From the NCBI RefSeq assembly GCF_900107395.1, contig NZ_FNPW01000008.1, positions 186,001-250,000 on the forward strand: 64,000 nucleotides of DNA, given 5' to 3'. Made by a program: the position numbers and the translations under genes. The notes beneath the pieces are model-generated. The model made no database searches, had not been told where the DNA came from, and saw nothing but the letters and a program-made list of their open reading frames with translations. Positions 41,941 through 51,200 of the stretch are shown in pieces; position 1 is the first letter of the stretch; the number at the start of each line of letters is the position of its first letter. This DNA comes from Pseudomonas sp. NFIX28 (lineage in GTDB: Bacteria; Pseudomonadota; Gammaproteobacteria; Pseudomonadales; Pseudomonadaceae).

Positions 41941-42866
41941 GGGTATTTTTCTCCTTCGGCCAGCTGGGTCGCCAGCGATCGCTCGTCAATCGGTTCGACA
42001 CCCAGGGAACGTGCCACTTGCGGGTTGCTCAGCACTTTGAACAGTCGCGGATACAAGGCGCGTGGCCAATGGGTCGTGGGCTGGTCCAGCAAATCGTCGA
42101 GCACTTGCAGCCAGTCTTCCTGGTCGCTGTAGGTGCTGGCCAGGCTGCCGGCCTTGACGAAACCGGCATTGGGGCCGATCAGCGCCAGTTGCCGGGCATA
42201 GCTGCTCAATAACAGGTTTTTCGCGGTTTTCGGGTTGTACAGCCGCGGGTCGTCGAGTCCCAGCAGGACATCGCTGCTTTTCAGCAGGTTTTGCAGCGGG
42301 CGGCTGTCATTGGTGTCGTCCCAGCGCTCGGCGACGATTTCCAGGCCCAGGGGATGGGCGGCCTGGTGCAGCTCCCTGAGCAGGAACGCGCTGTCGGCGC
42401 CGTAGAGCACGCCGATCCGTCGGGCTTGGGGGAGGACCTTGCGGATCAATTGCAATTGTCGGTCCAAAGGCGGGTCGCTCCAGAGCAGGCTCAGCCGCGA
42501 CGAGGCCGCCGCCCCCAGGCGCTGCCGGGCCTGGATCCGGCCGATGCGCAGCACCAGCGTGGCCGGGCCATGGGCGTCCTGCTGGCGCCATTCGAGGCTG
42601 GCCGGGTCGAGCAGGATCAGCCGGGTTCCGGCCGGCAATTGGCCAGGGGCGGGCAGGTTGGCCAGGGGCTCGAAGTGCACATGGTCCTGGGGCCGCTGTT
42701 GCGCCAGCGCCTGGGTAAAGGCCCGGACGCCGGCGCTGTCTTCGGCGCCGGTCAGCAACACCTGGGCCGCCCATGCGGGGGAAGTACCCCAGAGGCAACA
42801 GAACAGCAGCAGGCGAGCGCGGAATCGGCTCAAGGCAGGCGTCATCCCTGGCTGACGGTGGCTCAT
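41937..42866 (-). CDS. Periplasmic binding protein-like protein between receptor and kinase
   Basis: 309 residues with a signal peptide (about 1-33, ending AWAA). The rest resembles the ABC-transporter substrate-binding protein group of the PF04392 type: a two-lobe build with RRIGVLYGADSAFLLRELHQAA near residue 150 (shown in part) and SSDVLLGLDDPRLYN near 205. No ABC permease or ATPase gene is nearby. It starts one base after the receptor stop and overlaps the kinase start, so it may deliver a ligand to the kinase sensor domain. That role is inference. Confidence 0.75.
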   Translation of the reverse strand: MSHRQPGMTPALSRFRARLLLFCCLWGTSPAWAAQVLLTGAEDSAGVRAFTQALAQQRPQDHVHFEPLANLPAPGQLPAGTRLILLDPASLEWRQQDAHGPATLVLRIGRIQARQRLGAAASSRLSLLWSDPPLDRQLQLIRKVLPQARRIGVLYGADSAFLLRELHQAAHPLGLEIVAERWDDTNDSRPLQNLLKSSDVLLGLDDPRLYNPKTAKNLLLSSYARQLALIGPNAGFVKAGSLASTYSDQEDWLQVLDDLLDQPTTHWPRALYPRLFKVLSNPQVARSLGVEPIDERSLATQLAEGEKYP

Positions 42867-42867
42867 G

Positions 42868-44988
42868 CTAGAACGTCAACTCCGCACTGAAGTAGAGGAC
42901 GTGGTGCGAGTCATAGTTATTGTCGACAAAGGTGGTGGGCTCGTCGTCGAGCCGTTGCTGGAGCACGCCGGCCAGCTCCAGGCTGCCCTTGCCCAGGGGA
43001 ATACGCTTGGCGACGCGGCTATCGATGCGCTCGAAGCGGTAACCGTTAAGCGCGCTGTCACCATAATAGAAGAGCGCGCTGGACCAACCCTGGCCCCAGT
43101 CGCGCAACCAGCCCGCCGACCCGCTGTGGCGCGCAGTCAGCTGCTGATCCTGCGGGTTGCTGGCCTCGGCATCGACATAGGCATACGTCAGGCGCAGCCG
43201 GTCCGCCGGGTTCAGGCGCCAGTCCAGCTGGGTTTCACTGCCGGCGAAGCGCGAGGTGTTGCTGTTGCTGGCAATGTATTGGTTGTTGCGCAACGGTTCG
43301 CTGATCATCCCGGTGATTTCGTCGTAGAACAGTTTTACATCCAGGTTCAGCCCGATATCGGCGAAAAAGCCGTTGTAGCCCAGCTCCCGGGAGCGCATGC
43401 GTTCCTGGTCGAGGTTGCCCGGGCCACGGGTCTTGACGAAATACTCGGCGCTGGGCTGGCCAAAGGCGGTCGGCTGCAACTTGGTGACCCGGTAGCTCCA
43501 GTTGACGTTGTTCTCGAACATGTCTGGCGAGCGGATCGCTTCCGAATACACCGCCCGCAGGCCGTGGCGCGGATTGATCAAGTAATTGACCGCCACCCGC
43601 GGGGTCAGCGAGCTGCCGCTCAGCTGCGAATCCTCGAACATGGCGCCGCCCTGCACCAGCCAGTGCTCGGTGGCGCGCCATTCCAGCTGGCCGAACGCGC
43701 GCCAGGTGCTGTCGTCGAGGGTGCCGTTGAAATAAGTTTGCGAGGTGGCGCGGTCGTAGCGGTAGTTCAGGCCACTGACCAGGCGCACGCCGTCGGACAG
43801 GCTCAGGGTGTCCTGCAATTCCAGGTCATAGCGCGATTCGCGGGCGCTCTGGTCGATATCCCCGCAGACCGTGCGCTTGGCGCCGTCCTTCCATTGCGTC
43901 AGCACCTGGTTCGCCAGGGCCTGTTCGGTGGCGGTGCCCGGCGGGGCGCCGCCGCTGAAACTGTCCATGTGCCGGGCCAGCAGCTCGGCGTAGTTCGGGT
44001 TGAGCTGCCAGAGGCGGGTCAGTTCCGGGCTGAACGACACCTCGGCGTCACAGGCGCGCCAGTTCTGCTGGCGATCCCAATGCTGGGCCGAGCCTTGTAT
44101 ATAAAGGCTGTGGTCCGGGTTGATGTCCAGGTTCCAGCGCAGCGAGCCGGCATAGTCCTTGGCGATCACGTCAGAGTTGTAGCCGGCCGAGGTGATACCG
44201 GAGAACACCGGCCGGTAGGTATAGGGGCGCTGATTGCTGCCTTCCTTGGCGCTGAGCTGCCAGTCGATGCTCTGCTGCTCGTCAAGCATCTGGCTGACTG
44301 ACAGGCTGAAGCGGTTCAAGCGCCGGCTGTCGCGGTAGTCGGCACCGTTGCGATCGCTGTCAAAGCCGTCATCCTCCTGCCCGGACAGCGACAGGCGTAG
44401 GTCACCGGTTTCCCAGCCCGTGCCCTGGCTGGCATACCAGTCGCTGATGCCGCGCTGGCCGCGGGTGACCTTGATCCGCGTGCCATGGCTGTTGGCGGGC
44501 GAGCGGGTGATGATGTTGATCACGGCCATCAACGCGTTGGCGCCGTAACTGACGGTGTTGGGGCCGCGAAATACCTCGATGCGCTCGATGTCTTCCATGG
44601 CCACCGGGATGTCGCTCCAGTCCACGGTAGCCAGGCCCGCACGGTACACCGAGCGTCCGTCGATCAGCACCTGCATGCGCCGCGCCCCGCTGGCATTGGT
44701 GCCGTGATAGTTCACCGCGGCCTGGTTGCCGCTGATATTGCCGACCATCATCCCCGGCACCAGGCGCAGCAGCTCGCTGATGTCACGGGCGCCGCTGGCG
44801 TTGATCAGCTCGCTGTCGAGCACGGTCATGCTGCCGGGCACGGCTGCGGGAGATTGTTTCAGACGGGTGGCGGTGAGGATTTCCGGCAGCGGCTGGCTGT
44901 CCAAAAACAGGTCGTCGGCCAGCACCGGGGTGCTGCAGAGCAGTGCCAGCAATAGCGATGGGCGAAAGGGGGGAGGGCCAGGATACAC
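42868..44988 (-). CDS. TonB-dependent outer-membrane receptor
   Basis: 706 residues. A signal peptide ends near VLADD. A possible Ton box (LPEILTATRL) precedes the plug domain, which has LLRLVPGMMVGNISG, VLIDGRSVY, the IERIEVFRGPNTVSYG element and NIITRSP. The barrel ends with the C-terminal Phe (SAELTF) required for outer-membrane insertion. The start is GTG at 44988 with only a weak ribosome site. I see no iron-box-like sequence upstream, so siderophore use is not supported. The ligand is unknown. First gene of a receptor / binding protein / kinase operon. Confidence 0.9.
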   Translation of the reverse strand: MYPGPPPFRPSLLLALLCSTPVLADDLFLDSQPLPEILTATRLKQSPAAVPGSMTVLDSELINASGARDISELLRLVPGMMVGNISGNQAAVNYHGTNASGARRMQVLIDGRSVYRAGLATVDWSDIPVAMEDIERIEVFRGPNTVSYGANALMAVINIITRSPANSHGTRIKVTRGQRGISDWYASQGTGWETGDLRLSLSGQEDDGFDSDRNGADYRDSRRLNRFSLSVSQMLDEQQSIDWQLSAKEGSNQRPYTYRPVFSGITSAGYNSDVIAKDYAGSLRWNLDINPDHSLYIQGSAQHWDRQQNWRACDAEVSFSPELTRLWQLNPNYAELLARHMDSFSGGAPPGTATEQALANQVLTQWKDGAKRTVCGDIDQSARESRYDLELQDTLSLSDGVRLVSGLNYRYDRATSQTYFNGTLDDSTWRAFGQLEWRATEHWLVQGGAMFEDSQLSGSSLTPRVAVNYLINPRHGLRAVYSEAIRSPDMFENNVNWSYRVTKLQPTAFGQPSAEYFVKTRGPGNLDQERMRSRELGYNGFFADIGLNLDVKLFYDEITGMISEPLRNNQYIASNSNTSRFAGSETQLDWRLNPADRLRLTYAYVDAEASNPQDQQLTARHSGSAGWLRDWGQGWSSALFYYGDSALNGYRFERIDSRVAKRIPLGKGSLELAGVLQQRLDDEPTTFVDNNYDSHHVLYFSAELTF

Positions 44989-45140
44989 GGCACAGCCTTG
45001 ATAACGGGTAATTGCCGCGCATGTTAACCGAGATGACCGGGTTTTCCAGTCGATAACCCCGACAATCCATGTCCTAATCGGTGTTTTCCCGGCATTTGTG
45101 CCTAATTGTTCACAGGGCTGGCCGCCGCAGGGGCGCCCCG

Positions 45141-45146
45141 TATAAT
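45141..45146 (+). promoter_or_regulatory. Possible -10 element of gpsA
   Basis: A perfect TATAAT lies 37 bases before the gpsA ATG in the 194-base gap shared with the divergent receptor gene. The -35 (CTGGCC at 17 bases) is poor. Confidence 0.4.
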
Positions 45147-45182
45147 GCCGCCATCGCCACTGTATGGATTGACGGATTGCAT

Positions 45183-46208
45183 ATGACTGAACAGCGCCCT
45201 ATCGCGGTCCTGGGAGGCGGAAGCTTTGGTACCGCCGTGGCCAATCTGCTGGCCGAGAACGGTCATCGGGTGCGGCAGTGGATGCGCGACCCGCAGCAGG
45301 CGGAGGCCATTCGCGTAAATCGCGAAAATCCGCGTTACCTCAAAGGCATCAAGATTCATCCGGCGGTGGAGCCGGTGACTGACCTGCTGGCCACCCTGAA
45401 CGACAGCGAGCTGTGTTTTGTCGCCCTGCCTTCCAGCGCCCTGCGCTCGGTGCTGGCGCCCCATGCGCAGCTGCTCGCCGGCAAACTGCTGGTCAGCCTG
45501 ACCAAGGGCATCGAGGCGCAGACCTTCAAGCTGATGAGCGAAATCCTCGAAGACATTGCTCCGCACGCGCGGATCGGCGTGCTGTCCGGGCCGAACCTGG
45601 CCCGTGAAGTGGCCGAGCACGCCTTGACCGCCACCGTGATCGCCAGCGAGGACGAAGACCTCTGCCAGCGGGTGCAGGCAGCCCTGCATGGCCGGACCTT
45701 TCGCGTCTATGCCAGTGCCGACCGCTTCGGCGTCGAGCTGGGCGGGGCGTTGAAGAACGTCTACGCGATTATCGCCGGCATGGCCGTGGCGCTGGGCATG
45801 GGGGAAAACACCAAGAGCATGCTGATTACCCGGGCGCTGGCGGAAATGACCCGTTTCGCCGTCAGTCAGGGCGCCAATCCCATGACCTTCCTCGGCCTGG
45901 CAGGGGTCGGTGACCTGATCGTCACCTGCTCGTCGCCCAAGAGCCGCAACTACCAGGTCGGTTTCGCCCTGGGCGAAGGCCTGAGCCTGGAGGAGGCGGT
46001 GGCCCGTCTCGGCGAGGTGGCCGAAGGCGTGAACACCCTCAAGGTGCTCAAGGTCAAGGCGCAGGAGCTGGGCGTATATATGCCGCTGGTGGCCGGATTA
46101 CATGCCATTCTGTTTGAAGGGCGCACGTTGAATCAGGTCATCGAATTGTTGATGCGCGGCGAGCCGAAAACCGATGTCGACTTTATTTCCACCAGTGGTT
46201 TCAACTGA
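45183..46208 (+). CDS. gpsA: Glycerol-3-phosphate dehydrogenase [NAD(P)+]
   Basis: 341 residues. It reduces dihydroxyacetone phosphate to sn-glycerol-3-phosphate for phospholipid synthesis. The dinucleotide motif AVLGGGSFGTAVANLLAENG is at residues 8-27, the catalytic Lys is in VELGGALKNVYAI near 192, and GVGDLIVTCSSPKSRN near 251. I chose ATG 45183; upstream residues in frame do not fit the family. It is followed by a DUF4389 gene after 18 bases and then sixA. Confidence 0.96.
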   Translation: MTEQRPIAVLGGGSFGTAVANLLAENGHRVRQWMRDPQQAEAIRVNRENPRYLKGIKIHPAVEPVTDLLATLNDSELCFVALPSSALRSVLAPHAQLLAGKLLVSLTKGIEAQTFKLMSEILEDIAPHARIGVLSGPNLAREVAEHALTATVIASEDEDLCQRVQAALHGRTFRVYASADRFGVELGGALKNVYAIIAGMAVALGMGENTKSMLITRALAEMTRFAVSQGANPMTFLGLAGVGDLIVTCSSPKSRNYQVGFALGEGLSLEEAVARLGEVAEGVNTLKVLKVKAQELGVYMPLVAGLHAILFEGRTLNQVIELLMRGEPKTDVDFISTSGFN

Positions 46209-46226
46209 GCAGGACAGGAGCGAGAC

Positions 46227-46574
46227 ATGAACGATACGAATTCCGAAGCCAAGTACGAATCCATCCTCCTGCGTGTGCTGTGGATGCTGGTATTCGTGCT
46301 GGTCTGGCAAGTGGCGCAATTCATCCTTGGCGCGCTGGTGCTGGTGCAACTGATCTACCGGCTGATCTACGGCTCGCCGAGCGCGAGCCTGATGAACTTC
46401 GGTGACAGCCTGAGCCAGTTCCTGGCGCAGATCGGCCGTTTCGGCAGTTTTCACACCGACCAGAAACCATGGCCATTCTCCGACTGGCCAGCCCCACGGG
46501 CCCCCGAAGGCGAAGCACCACATGTGGTGCCGCCGGCGCCCCATCCGGCGCGTGACGAGGAGCCCAAGCTGTGA
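46227..46574 (+). CDS. DUF4389 membrane protein
   Basis: 115 residues. One strong hydrophobic segment (about 14-45: LLRVLWMLVFVLVWQVAQFILG in pieces) followed by FGDSLSQFLAQIGRF and a Pro-rich C-tail (APRAPEGEAPHVVPPAPHP). This matches DUF4389, whose role is unknown. It overlaps sixA by four bases (GTGA), between two cytosolic enzymes. Confidence 0.85.
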   Translation: MNDTNSEAKYESILLRVLWMLVFVLVWQVAQFILGALVLVQLIYRLIYGSPSASLMNFGDSLSQFLAQIGRFGSFHTDQKPWPFSDWPAPRAPEGEAPHVVPPAPHPARDEEPKL

Positions 46575-47020
46575 AGCTCTGGGTGCTGCGCCACGGCGAG
46601 GCTGAGCCCCATGCGCGCAGCGATGCCGAGCGCAACCTGACCGAGCATGGCCGCGAGGAGGCGCTGCGCAGCGCCGCGCACCTGATCGGTCAGCCGCTCA
46701 GCGCGATCATCGCCAGCCCTTATGCGCGGGCGCAGCAGACGGCGCTGTTGGTGCGCGAAGCCCTGGGTTTCGAAGCGGAAATCCGCACCGTGCCCTGGCT
46801 GACGCCGGACAGCAATCCGCTGTCGGTGCTCGCTCAACTGGAGTCGGCGGACAATCTGCTGCTGGTGAGTCACCAGCCGCTGGTGGGCAACCTGATCGGC
46901 TTCCTGCAACACGGCCACCTGCGCAACCCGCAGCCGATGCACACCGCCGGCCTGGCGGAACTTGAAGGCGACTGGCCGCTGGCCGGCCTGATGACCCTCA
47001 ACAGCATCAAGAACCCCTGA
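46571..47020 (+). CDS. sixA: Phosphohistidine phosphatase SixA
   Basis: 149 residues with the histidine-phosphatase RHG motif at the start (LRHGEAEPHA). SixA removes phosphate from histidines, in E. coli from NPr of the nitrogen phosphotransferase system and earlier reported on ArcB. It starts with GTG inside the stop of the DUF4389 gene. The conserved second His lies in LVSHQPLVG near residue 98. Confidence 0.9.
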   Translation: MKLWVLRHGEAEPHARSDAERNLTEHGREEALRSAAHLIGQPLSAIIASPYARAQQTALLVREALGFEAEIRTVPWLTPDSNPLSVLAQLESADNLLLVSHQPLVGNLIGFLQHGHLRNPQPMHTAGLAELEGDWPLAGLMTLNSIKNP

Positions 47021-47023
47021 GCT

Positions 47024-47112
47024 GTAGGAGCGAGGCTTGCCCGCGAAAAAAGGTGCCGCGTAGTTTCAGGCACCCCGTGTCGCTGCTCTTCGCGGGCAAG
47101 CCTCGCTCCTAC
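47024..47112. repeat. REP doublet (inverted pair)
   Basis: GTAGGAGCGAGGCTTGCCCGCGA at the left and TCGCGGGCAAGCCTCGCTCCTAC at the right are exact inverse copies, separated by about 43 bases. It begins 3 bases after the sixA stop and may act as a transcript end. Confidence 0.9.
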
Positions 47113-47236
47113 GGTGTTCTGTTCTTTTCGCTACATTTCTTAACTTGCAGCGTTTCTTTGTGCGTGGAATAGTCGCCCGAGCAAGTGCTTGGTTGGCTAG
47201 CCTCACGATCAGAACAAAAACAAAGGAGCGAGTCGC

Positions 47237-48904
47237 ATGTCTGCTGCTTTTCGTTTGCCGCTGGAAGTGTTCTACGAGCGTGAAGCTCGTCATCCCCGCC
47301 AACGTTTCCTGGTCCAGCCCCTGGGCGGTGGCCGGGTCGAAGAGCTGACCTGGGCCGAGGTCGGCCACCAGGCCCGCTGCGCCGCCCATTGGTTGCGCGC
47401 CCGCGAGCTGCCACAGGGCAGCCATGTCGCAATCATCTCCAAGAACTGTGCCCACTGGATCATCGCCGACCTGGCGATCTGGATGGCCGGTCATGTTTCC
47501 GTGCCGCTGTATCCCAACCTGACCGCCGATTCGGTGGCCCAGGTGCTGGAGCACTCCGAATCGGCCCTGGTGTTCATCGGCAAGCTCGACGACTGGCCGG
47601 CGATGGCTCCCGGGGTGAAGCCCGGACTGCCGACCATCAGCCTGCCCATCTGCCCCGAAGGCCGCTTCGACTTCTCCTGGGACGAACTGCAGCAATGCTC
47701 GCCGATCCAGGACAACCCGAGCCCTGGCGCCGAGCAACTGGCAACTATCATTTACACCTCGGGCACCACCGGCTTGCCCAAGGGCGTGATGCACAGCTTC
47801 GGCACCCTGGGTTTTGCCGCCTCGCGCGGTACCCAGCTGTTCGGCCTGGGGCCGACGGACCGGCTACTGTCTTACTTGCCGCTGTGCCACGTGGCCGAAC
47901 GCATGTTCGTCGAGATGGCGGCGATCTATACCGGGCAGACGGTGTTTTTCGCCGAGAGCCTGGACACCTTCCTCAGTGACTTGCAGCGGGCGCGGCCCAC
48001 GGCGCTGTTCGGCGTGCCGCGGATCTGGACCAAATTCCAGATGGGCGTGTACAGCAAGGTCCCGGCCAAGCGCCTGGACTTCCTGCTGGGCCTGCCTTTT
48101 ATCGGCAAGCGGATCGGGCGCAAGGTGTTGGCGGGGCTGGGGCTGGATGCGCTGCGGGTCGCATTGTCCGGCGCGGCGCCGGTGCCGCAGGCCCTGTTGA
48201 ACTGGTACCAGCGCCTGGGCCTCGATGTGCTGGAGGTGTACGGCATGACCGAAAGTTGCGGTTATTCCCATATCGGTCGCAGCGGCCAGCATGTGCCCGG
48301 CTGGATCGGCCGGCCTTGCCCGGACGTCGAGGTGCGGATCGACGAGTCCGGGGAAGTCCAGGTGCGCAGCGGCGCGACCATGCTCGGCTACTTCAAGGAC
48401 CCGCAGAAGACCGCGGAAACCGTCACCGAGGACGGTTTCCTGCGCACCGGCGACAAGGGCGAGCAGGACGCCGACGGCAACCTGCGCCTGACCGGGCGGC
48501 TCAAGGAAATCTTCAAGACCAGCAAGGGCAAGTACGTGGCCCCGGCGCCGATCGAGAACCGGCTGGCGGTGCATTCGCGGATCGAGCAGGTGTGCGTGGT
48601 CGGCGATGGCCTGAGTGCGCCGCTGGGTTTGTGCGTATTGTCCGCGGCCGGTTTGCAGGATGCCGCAGGCAACGCCCGGGGGGGCCTGCATGCCAGCCTG
48701 GAAAGCCTGCTCGACGAGGTCAATGGCGCGCTGGACAAACATGAGCGCTTGCATCGCCTGGTGGTGGTCAAGGACAGTTGGGCCGTGGAAAACGGCTTCC
48801 TGACCCCGACCCTGAAGATCAAGCGCAATGTCATCGAAGCGACCTACGGCGAACGCTTCAAAGAGTGGAGCGAACGCTCCGAAGCGGTGCTGTGGCAGGA
48901 TTGA
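47237..48904 (+). CDS. AMP-binding long-chain acyl-CoA ligase-like protein
   Basis: 555 residues of the ANL superfamily. The P-loop IIYTSGTTGLPKGVMHSF is near residue 170, VYGMTESCG near 333, and FLRTGDKGEQDADGNLRLTGRLKEIFKTSKGKY (in pieces) near 395-430. These make it a fatty-acid or similar acyl-CoA synthetase. The C-terminal PAPIENRL segment carries the swivelling domain. AGGAGCGA precedes the ATG. It heads a run of ester and acyl-metabolism genes: thioesterase, two hydrolases, GST. Confidence 0.88.
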   Translation: MSAAFRLPLEVFYEREARHPRQRFLVQPLGGGRVEELTWAEVGHQARCAAHWLRARELPQGSHVAIISKNCAHWIIADLAIWMAGHVSVPLYPNLTADSVAQVLEHSESALVFIGKLDDWPAMAPGVKPGLPTISLPICPEGRFDFSWDELQQCSPIQDNPSPGAEQLATIIYTSGTTGLPKGVMHSFGTLGFAASRGTQLFGLGPTDRLLSYLPLCHVAERMFVEMAAIYTGQTVFFAESLDTFLSDLQRARPTALFGVPRIWTKFQMGVYSKVPAKRLDFLLGLPFIGKRIGRKVLAGLGLDALRVALSGAAPVPQALLNWYQRLGLDVLEVYGMTESCGYSHIGRSGQHVPGWIGRPCPDVEVRIDESGEVQVRSGATMLGYFKDPQKTAETVTEDGFLRTGDKGEQDADGNLRLTGRLKEIFKTSKGKYVAPAPIENRLAVHSRIEQVCVVGDGLSAPLGLCVLSAAGLQDAAGNARGGLHASLESLLDEVNGALDKHERLHRLVVVKDSWAVENGFLTPTLKIKRNVIEATYGERFKEWSERSEAVLWQD

Positions 48905-48933
48905 GCGCGGATAACCACCTAAAGGATGCAGCG

Positions 48934-49377
48934 ATGAGCTTATGGCGTACCACCCCGAACATCGAGCAATTGAACGCGATCCAGAAAAACACCATCGGCG
49001 AGGTGCTGGACATCCGTTTCGAATCCTTCGACGACGAGTCCCTGACGGCCAGCATGGTGATCGACCATCGCACTCATCAACCCTATGGCCTGCTGCATGG
49101 CGGCGCCTCGGTGGTGCTGGCGGAAACGGTCGGCTCCATGGCCAGCTACCTGTGCATCGATTCCAGCAAGTTCTATTGCGTGGGCCTGGAGATCAACGCC
49201 AACCACCTGCGCGGCCTGCGTTCCGGCCGGGTGACGGCGGTGGCGACGGCGATTCATATCGGGCGTACCACCCACGTCTGGGATATTCGCCTCAGCAGCG
49301 ACGAAGGCAAGGCCAGTTGCGTATCGCGCCTGACCATGGCCGTGGTGCCGCTGGGGCAGACACCGCCGGCACGCTGA
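48934..49377 (+). CDS. Hotdog-fold thioesterase (YbdB/MenI-like)
   Basis: 147 residues with a single hotdog domain. The catalytic segment PYGLLHGGASVVLAETVGSMAS near residue 50 (in part) has the Glu typical of the 4-hydroxybenzoyl-CoA / DHNA-CoA thioesterase group. It lies 29 bases after the acyl-CoA ligase, so it may hydrolyse products of that enzyme. I chose ATG 48934, which has AAAGGA upstream. Confidence 0.88.
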   Translation: MSLWRTTPNIEQLNAIQKNTIGEVLDIRFESFDDESLTASMVIDHRTHQPYGLLHGGASVVLAETVGSMASYLCIDSSKFYCVGLEINANHLRGLRSGRVTAVATAIHIGRTTHVWDIRLSSDEGKASCVSRLTMAVVPLGQTPPAR

Positions 49378-49492
49378 GCGGGTGCCCATAGGCTGAAACG
49401 GAGTGTCATCATTCTTGACCGTTACTGTCATTGCCGTCGGCCAATGGCGTGCGGACAATCAGCCATCGTTTTTTGTTCATGAGTTAGCCGGT

Positions 49493-50299
49493 ATGTCGCA
49501 ACAGGTTTTTTTCGCTCACGCCAACGGGTTTCCCTCGGGAACCTACGGCAAGTTGTTCGCCGCGCTGGCGCCCGAATACCGGGTGGCGCACTTGCAGCAG
49601 CACGCCCACGATCCGCGTTTTCCTGCGGACGACAACTGGCTGAACCTGGTGGACGAGCTGATCCACCACCTGCAGCAGCAGGCCGAGCCGGTCTGGGGTG
49701 TCGGCCATTCCTTCGGCGGCGTCCTGCATCTGCATGCGGCGCTGCGCTGCCCGGAACTCTATCGCGGCGTGGTGATGCTCGACTCGCCAGTGCTGACCCG
49801 CACCGATCAATGGGTGATTCGCGCCGCCAAGCGGTTCGGCTTCATCGACCGCCTGACCCCCGCCGGCCGGACCCTGGGCCGCCGCGAAGAGTTCAGCGAC
49901 CTGGAATCGGCGCGCAAGTATTTTGCCGGCAAGACCCTGTTCCGCGGGTTCGACCCCGAATGTTTCGACGCCTACCTGCAGCATGGCCTGCATCAGGTCG
50001 ACGGTCGTTTGCGGCTGCGCTTCGACCCGGCCACCGAAATCAGTATCTATCGGGGCGTGCCGCACACCAGCCCGGGCCGTCCCCGGCAGTTGAAGGTGCC
50101 GCTGGCGGTGGTGCGCGGCCGTCAGAGCCGGGTGGTGATGAAGCACCACGCCAGCAGCGTCGGGCGCATGCCCCATGGCGAATCCCTGAGCATGCCGGGC
50201 GGGCACATGTTCCCGCTGGAGCGTCCGCAAGACACCGCGGCCCTGTTGAAAAAGCTCTTCAGCCGCTGGCAAGCCCGCGCTGAACGGAGCTGCGCATGA
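49493..50299 (+). CDS. Alpha/beta hydrolase (first of two in tandem)
   Basis: 268 residues, cytosolic. The nucleophile Ser is in GVGHSFGGVLH near residue 70, and the His is in MPGGHMFPLERP near 245. The cap region is rich in aromatic and basic residues. The C-terminal ATGA overlaps the next hydrolase start, so both are co-translated. ATG 49493 was chosen for its fit to the fold; an upstream in-frame start at 49403 adds about 30 unlikely residues. Confidence 0.85.
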   Translation: MSQQVFFAHANGFPSGTYGKLFAALAPEYRVAHLQQHAHDPRFPADDNWLNLVDELIHHLQQQAEPVWGVGHSFGGVLHLHAALRCPELYRGVVMLDSPVLTRTDQWVIRAAKRFGFIDRLTPAGRTLGRREEFSDLESARKYFAGKTLFRGFDPECFDAYLQHGLHQVDGRLRLRFDPATEISIYRGVPHTSPGRPRQLKVPLAVVRGRQSRVVMKHHASSVGRMPHGESLSMPGGHMFPLERPQDTAALLKKLFSRWQARAERSCA

Positions 50300-51150
50300 G
50301 CGCCGCGGTGGAAGAAGTCCGCCTGAGCCTGCCGCATATCGAGCTGGCGGCGCATTTGTTCGGCCCCGAGGATGGCCTGCCGGTCATTGCCCTGCACGGC
50401 TGGCTGGACAACGCCAACAGCTTCGCGCGGCTGGCGCCCAGGCTGCAGGGCTTGCGTATCGTCGCCCTGGACATGGCCGGGCATGGCCACTCCGGGCACC
50501 GCCCGCTGGGGGCCGGGTATGCGCTCTGGGATTATGTGTATGACGTCTTGCAGGTCGCCGAGCAGTTGGGTTGGAAGCGCTTCGGCCTGCTCGGGCATTC
50601 CCTCGGCGCGATCGTTTCGCTGGTGCTGGCCGGCTCCTTGCCCGAGCGGGTGAGCCACTTGGCGCTGATCGATGGGGTGATTCCACCGACCGCTGCCGGT
50701 GAAAACGCCGCCGAGCGCATGGGCATGGCCCTGCAAGCCCAGTTGGACCTGCGGGACAAGCGCAAGCCGGTGTACGCCACCCTGGACCGCGCCATCGAGG
50801 CGCGGATGAAGGGCGTGGTCGCGGTCAGCCGCGAAGCCGCCGAACTGCTCGCGCAACGTGGCCTGATGCCGGTCCCGGGGGGCTACACCTGGCGCAGCGA
50901 CAGCCGCCTGACCCTGGCCTCGCCGCTGCGCCTGACCCAGGAGCAGGCCTTGACGTTCGTCCAGCGCCTGGCCTGTCCGACCCATCTGGTGGTGGCGGCC
51001 GACGGCATGCTGGCCAAGCACCCGGAGTTGCTGGAACGGCTACCCTTTGACCGTGAACAGCTGCCTGGTGGCCATCACCTGCACCTGAACGACGAAGCCG
51101 GCGCGATCCTTGTTGCAGACTGTTTCAATAGGTTTTTCGCCGTTTCTTGA
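50296..51150 (+). CDS. Alpha/beta hydrolase (second of two in tandem)
   Basis: 284 residues. HGWLDNANSFARLAP near residue 35 holds the oxyanion-hole stretch, the Ser is in LLGHSLGAIVSLVLAG near 98, and LPGGHHLHLNDEAG near 255 carries the catalytic His. The sequence is of the esterase/lipase group. It is only distantly similar to the previous protein, so the pair is unlikely to be a recent duplication. Confidence 0.87.
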   Translation: MSAAVEEVRLSLPHIELAAHLFGPEDGLPVIALHGWLDNANSFARLAPRLQGLRIVALDMAGHGHSGHRPLGAGYALWDYVYDVLQVAEQLGWKRFGLLGHSLGAIVSLVLAGSLPERVSHLALIDGVIPPTAAGENAAERMGMALQAQLDLRDKRKPVYATLDRAIEARMKGVVAVSREAAELLAQRGLMPVPGGYTWRSDSRLTLASPLRLTQEQALTFVQRLACPTHLVVAADGMLAKHPELLERLPFDREQLPGGHHLHLNDEAGAILVADCFNRFFAVS

Positions 51151-51200
51151 CTTGCAGCGGGCAACTGTCGAGGCTGGGCGGGTTGAAATGGGAGACAACC

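Noticed and set aside
44989..45182. Iron-regulatory (Fur) box before the TonB-dependent receptor
   Set aside because: No stretch resembles the 19-base Fur consensus, so siderophore regulation is not supported.
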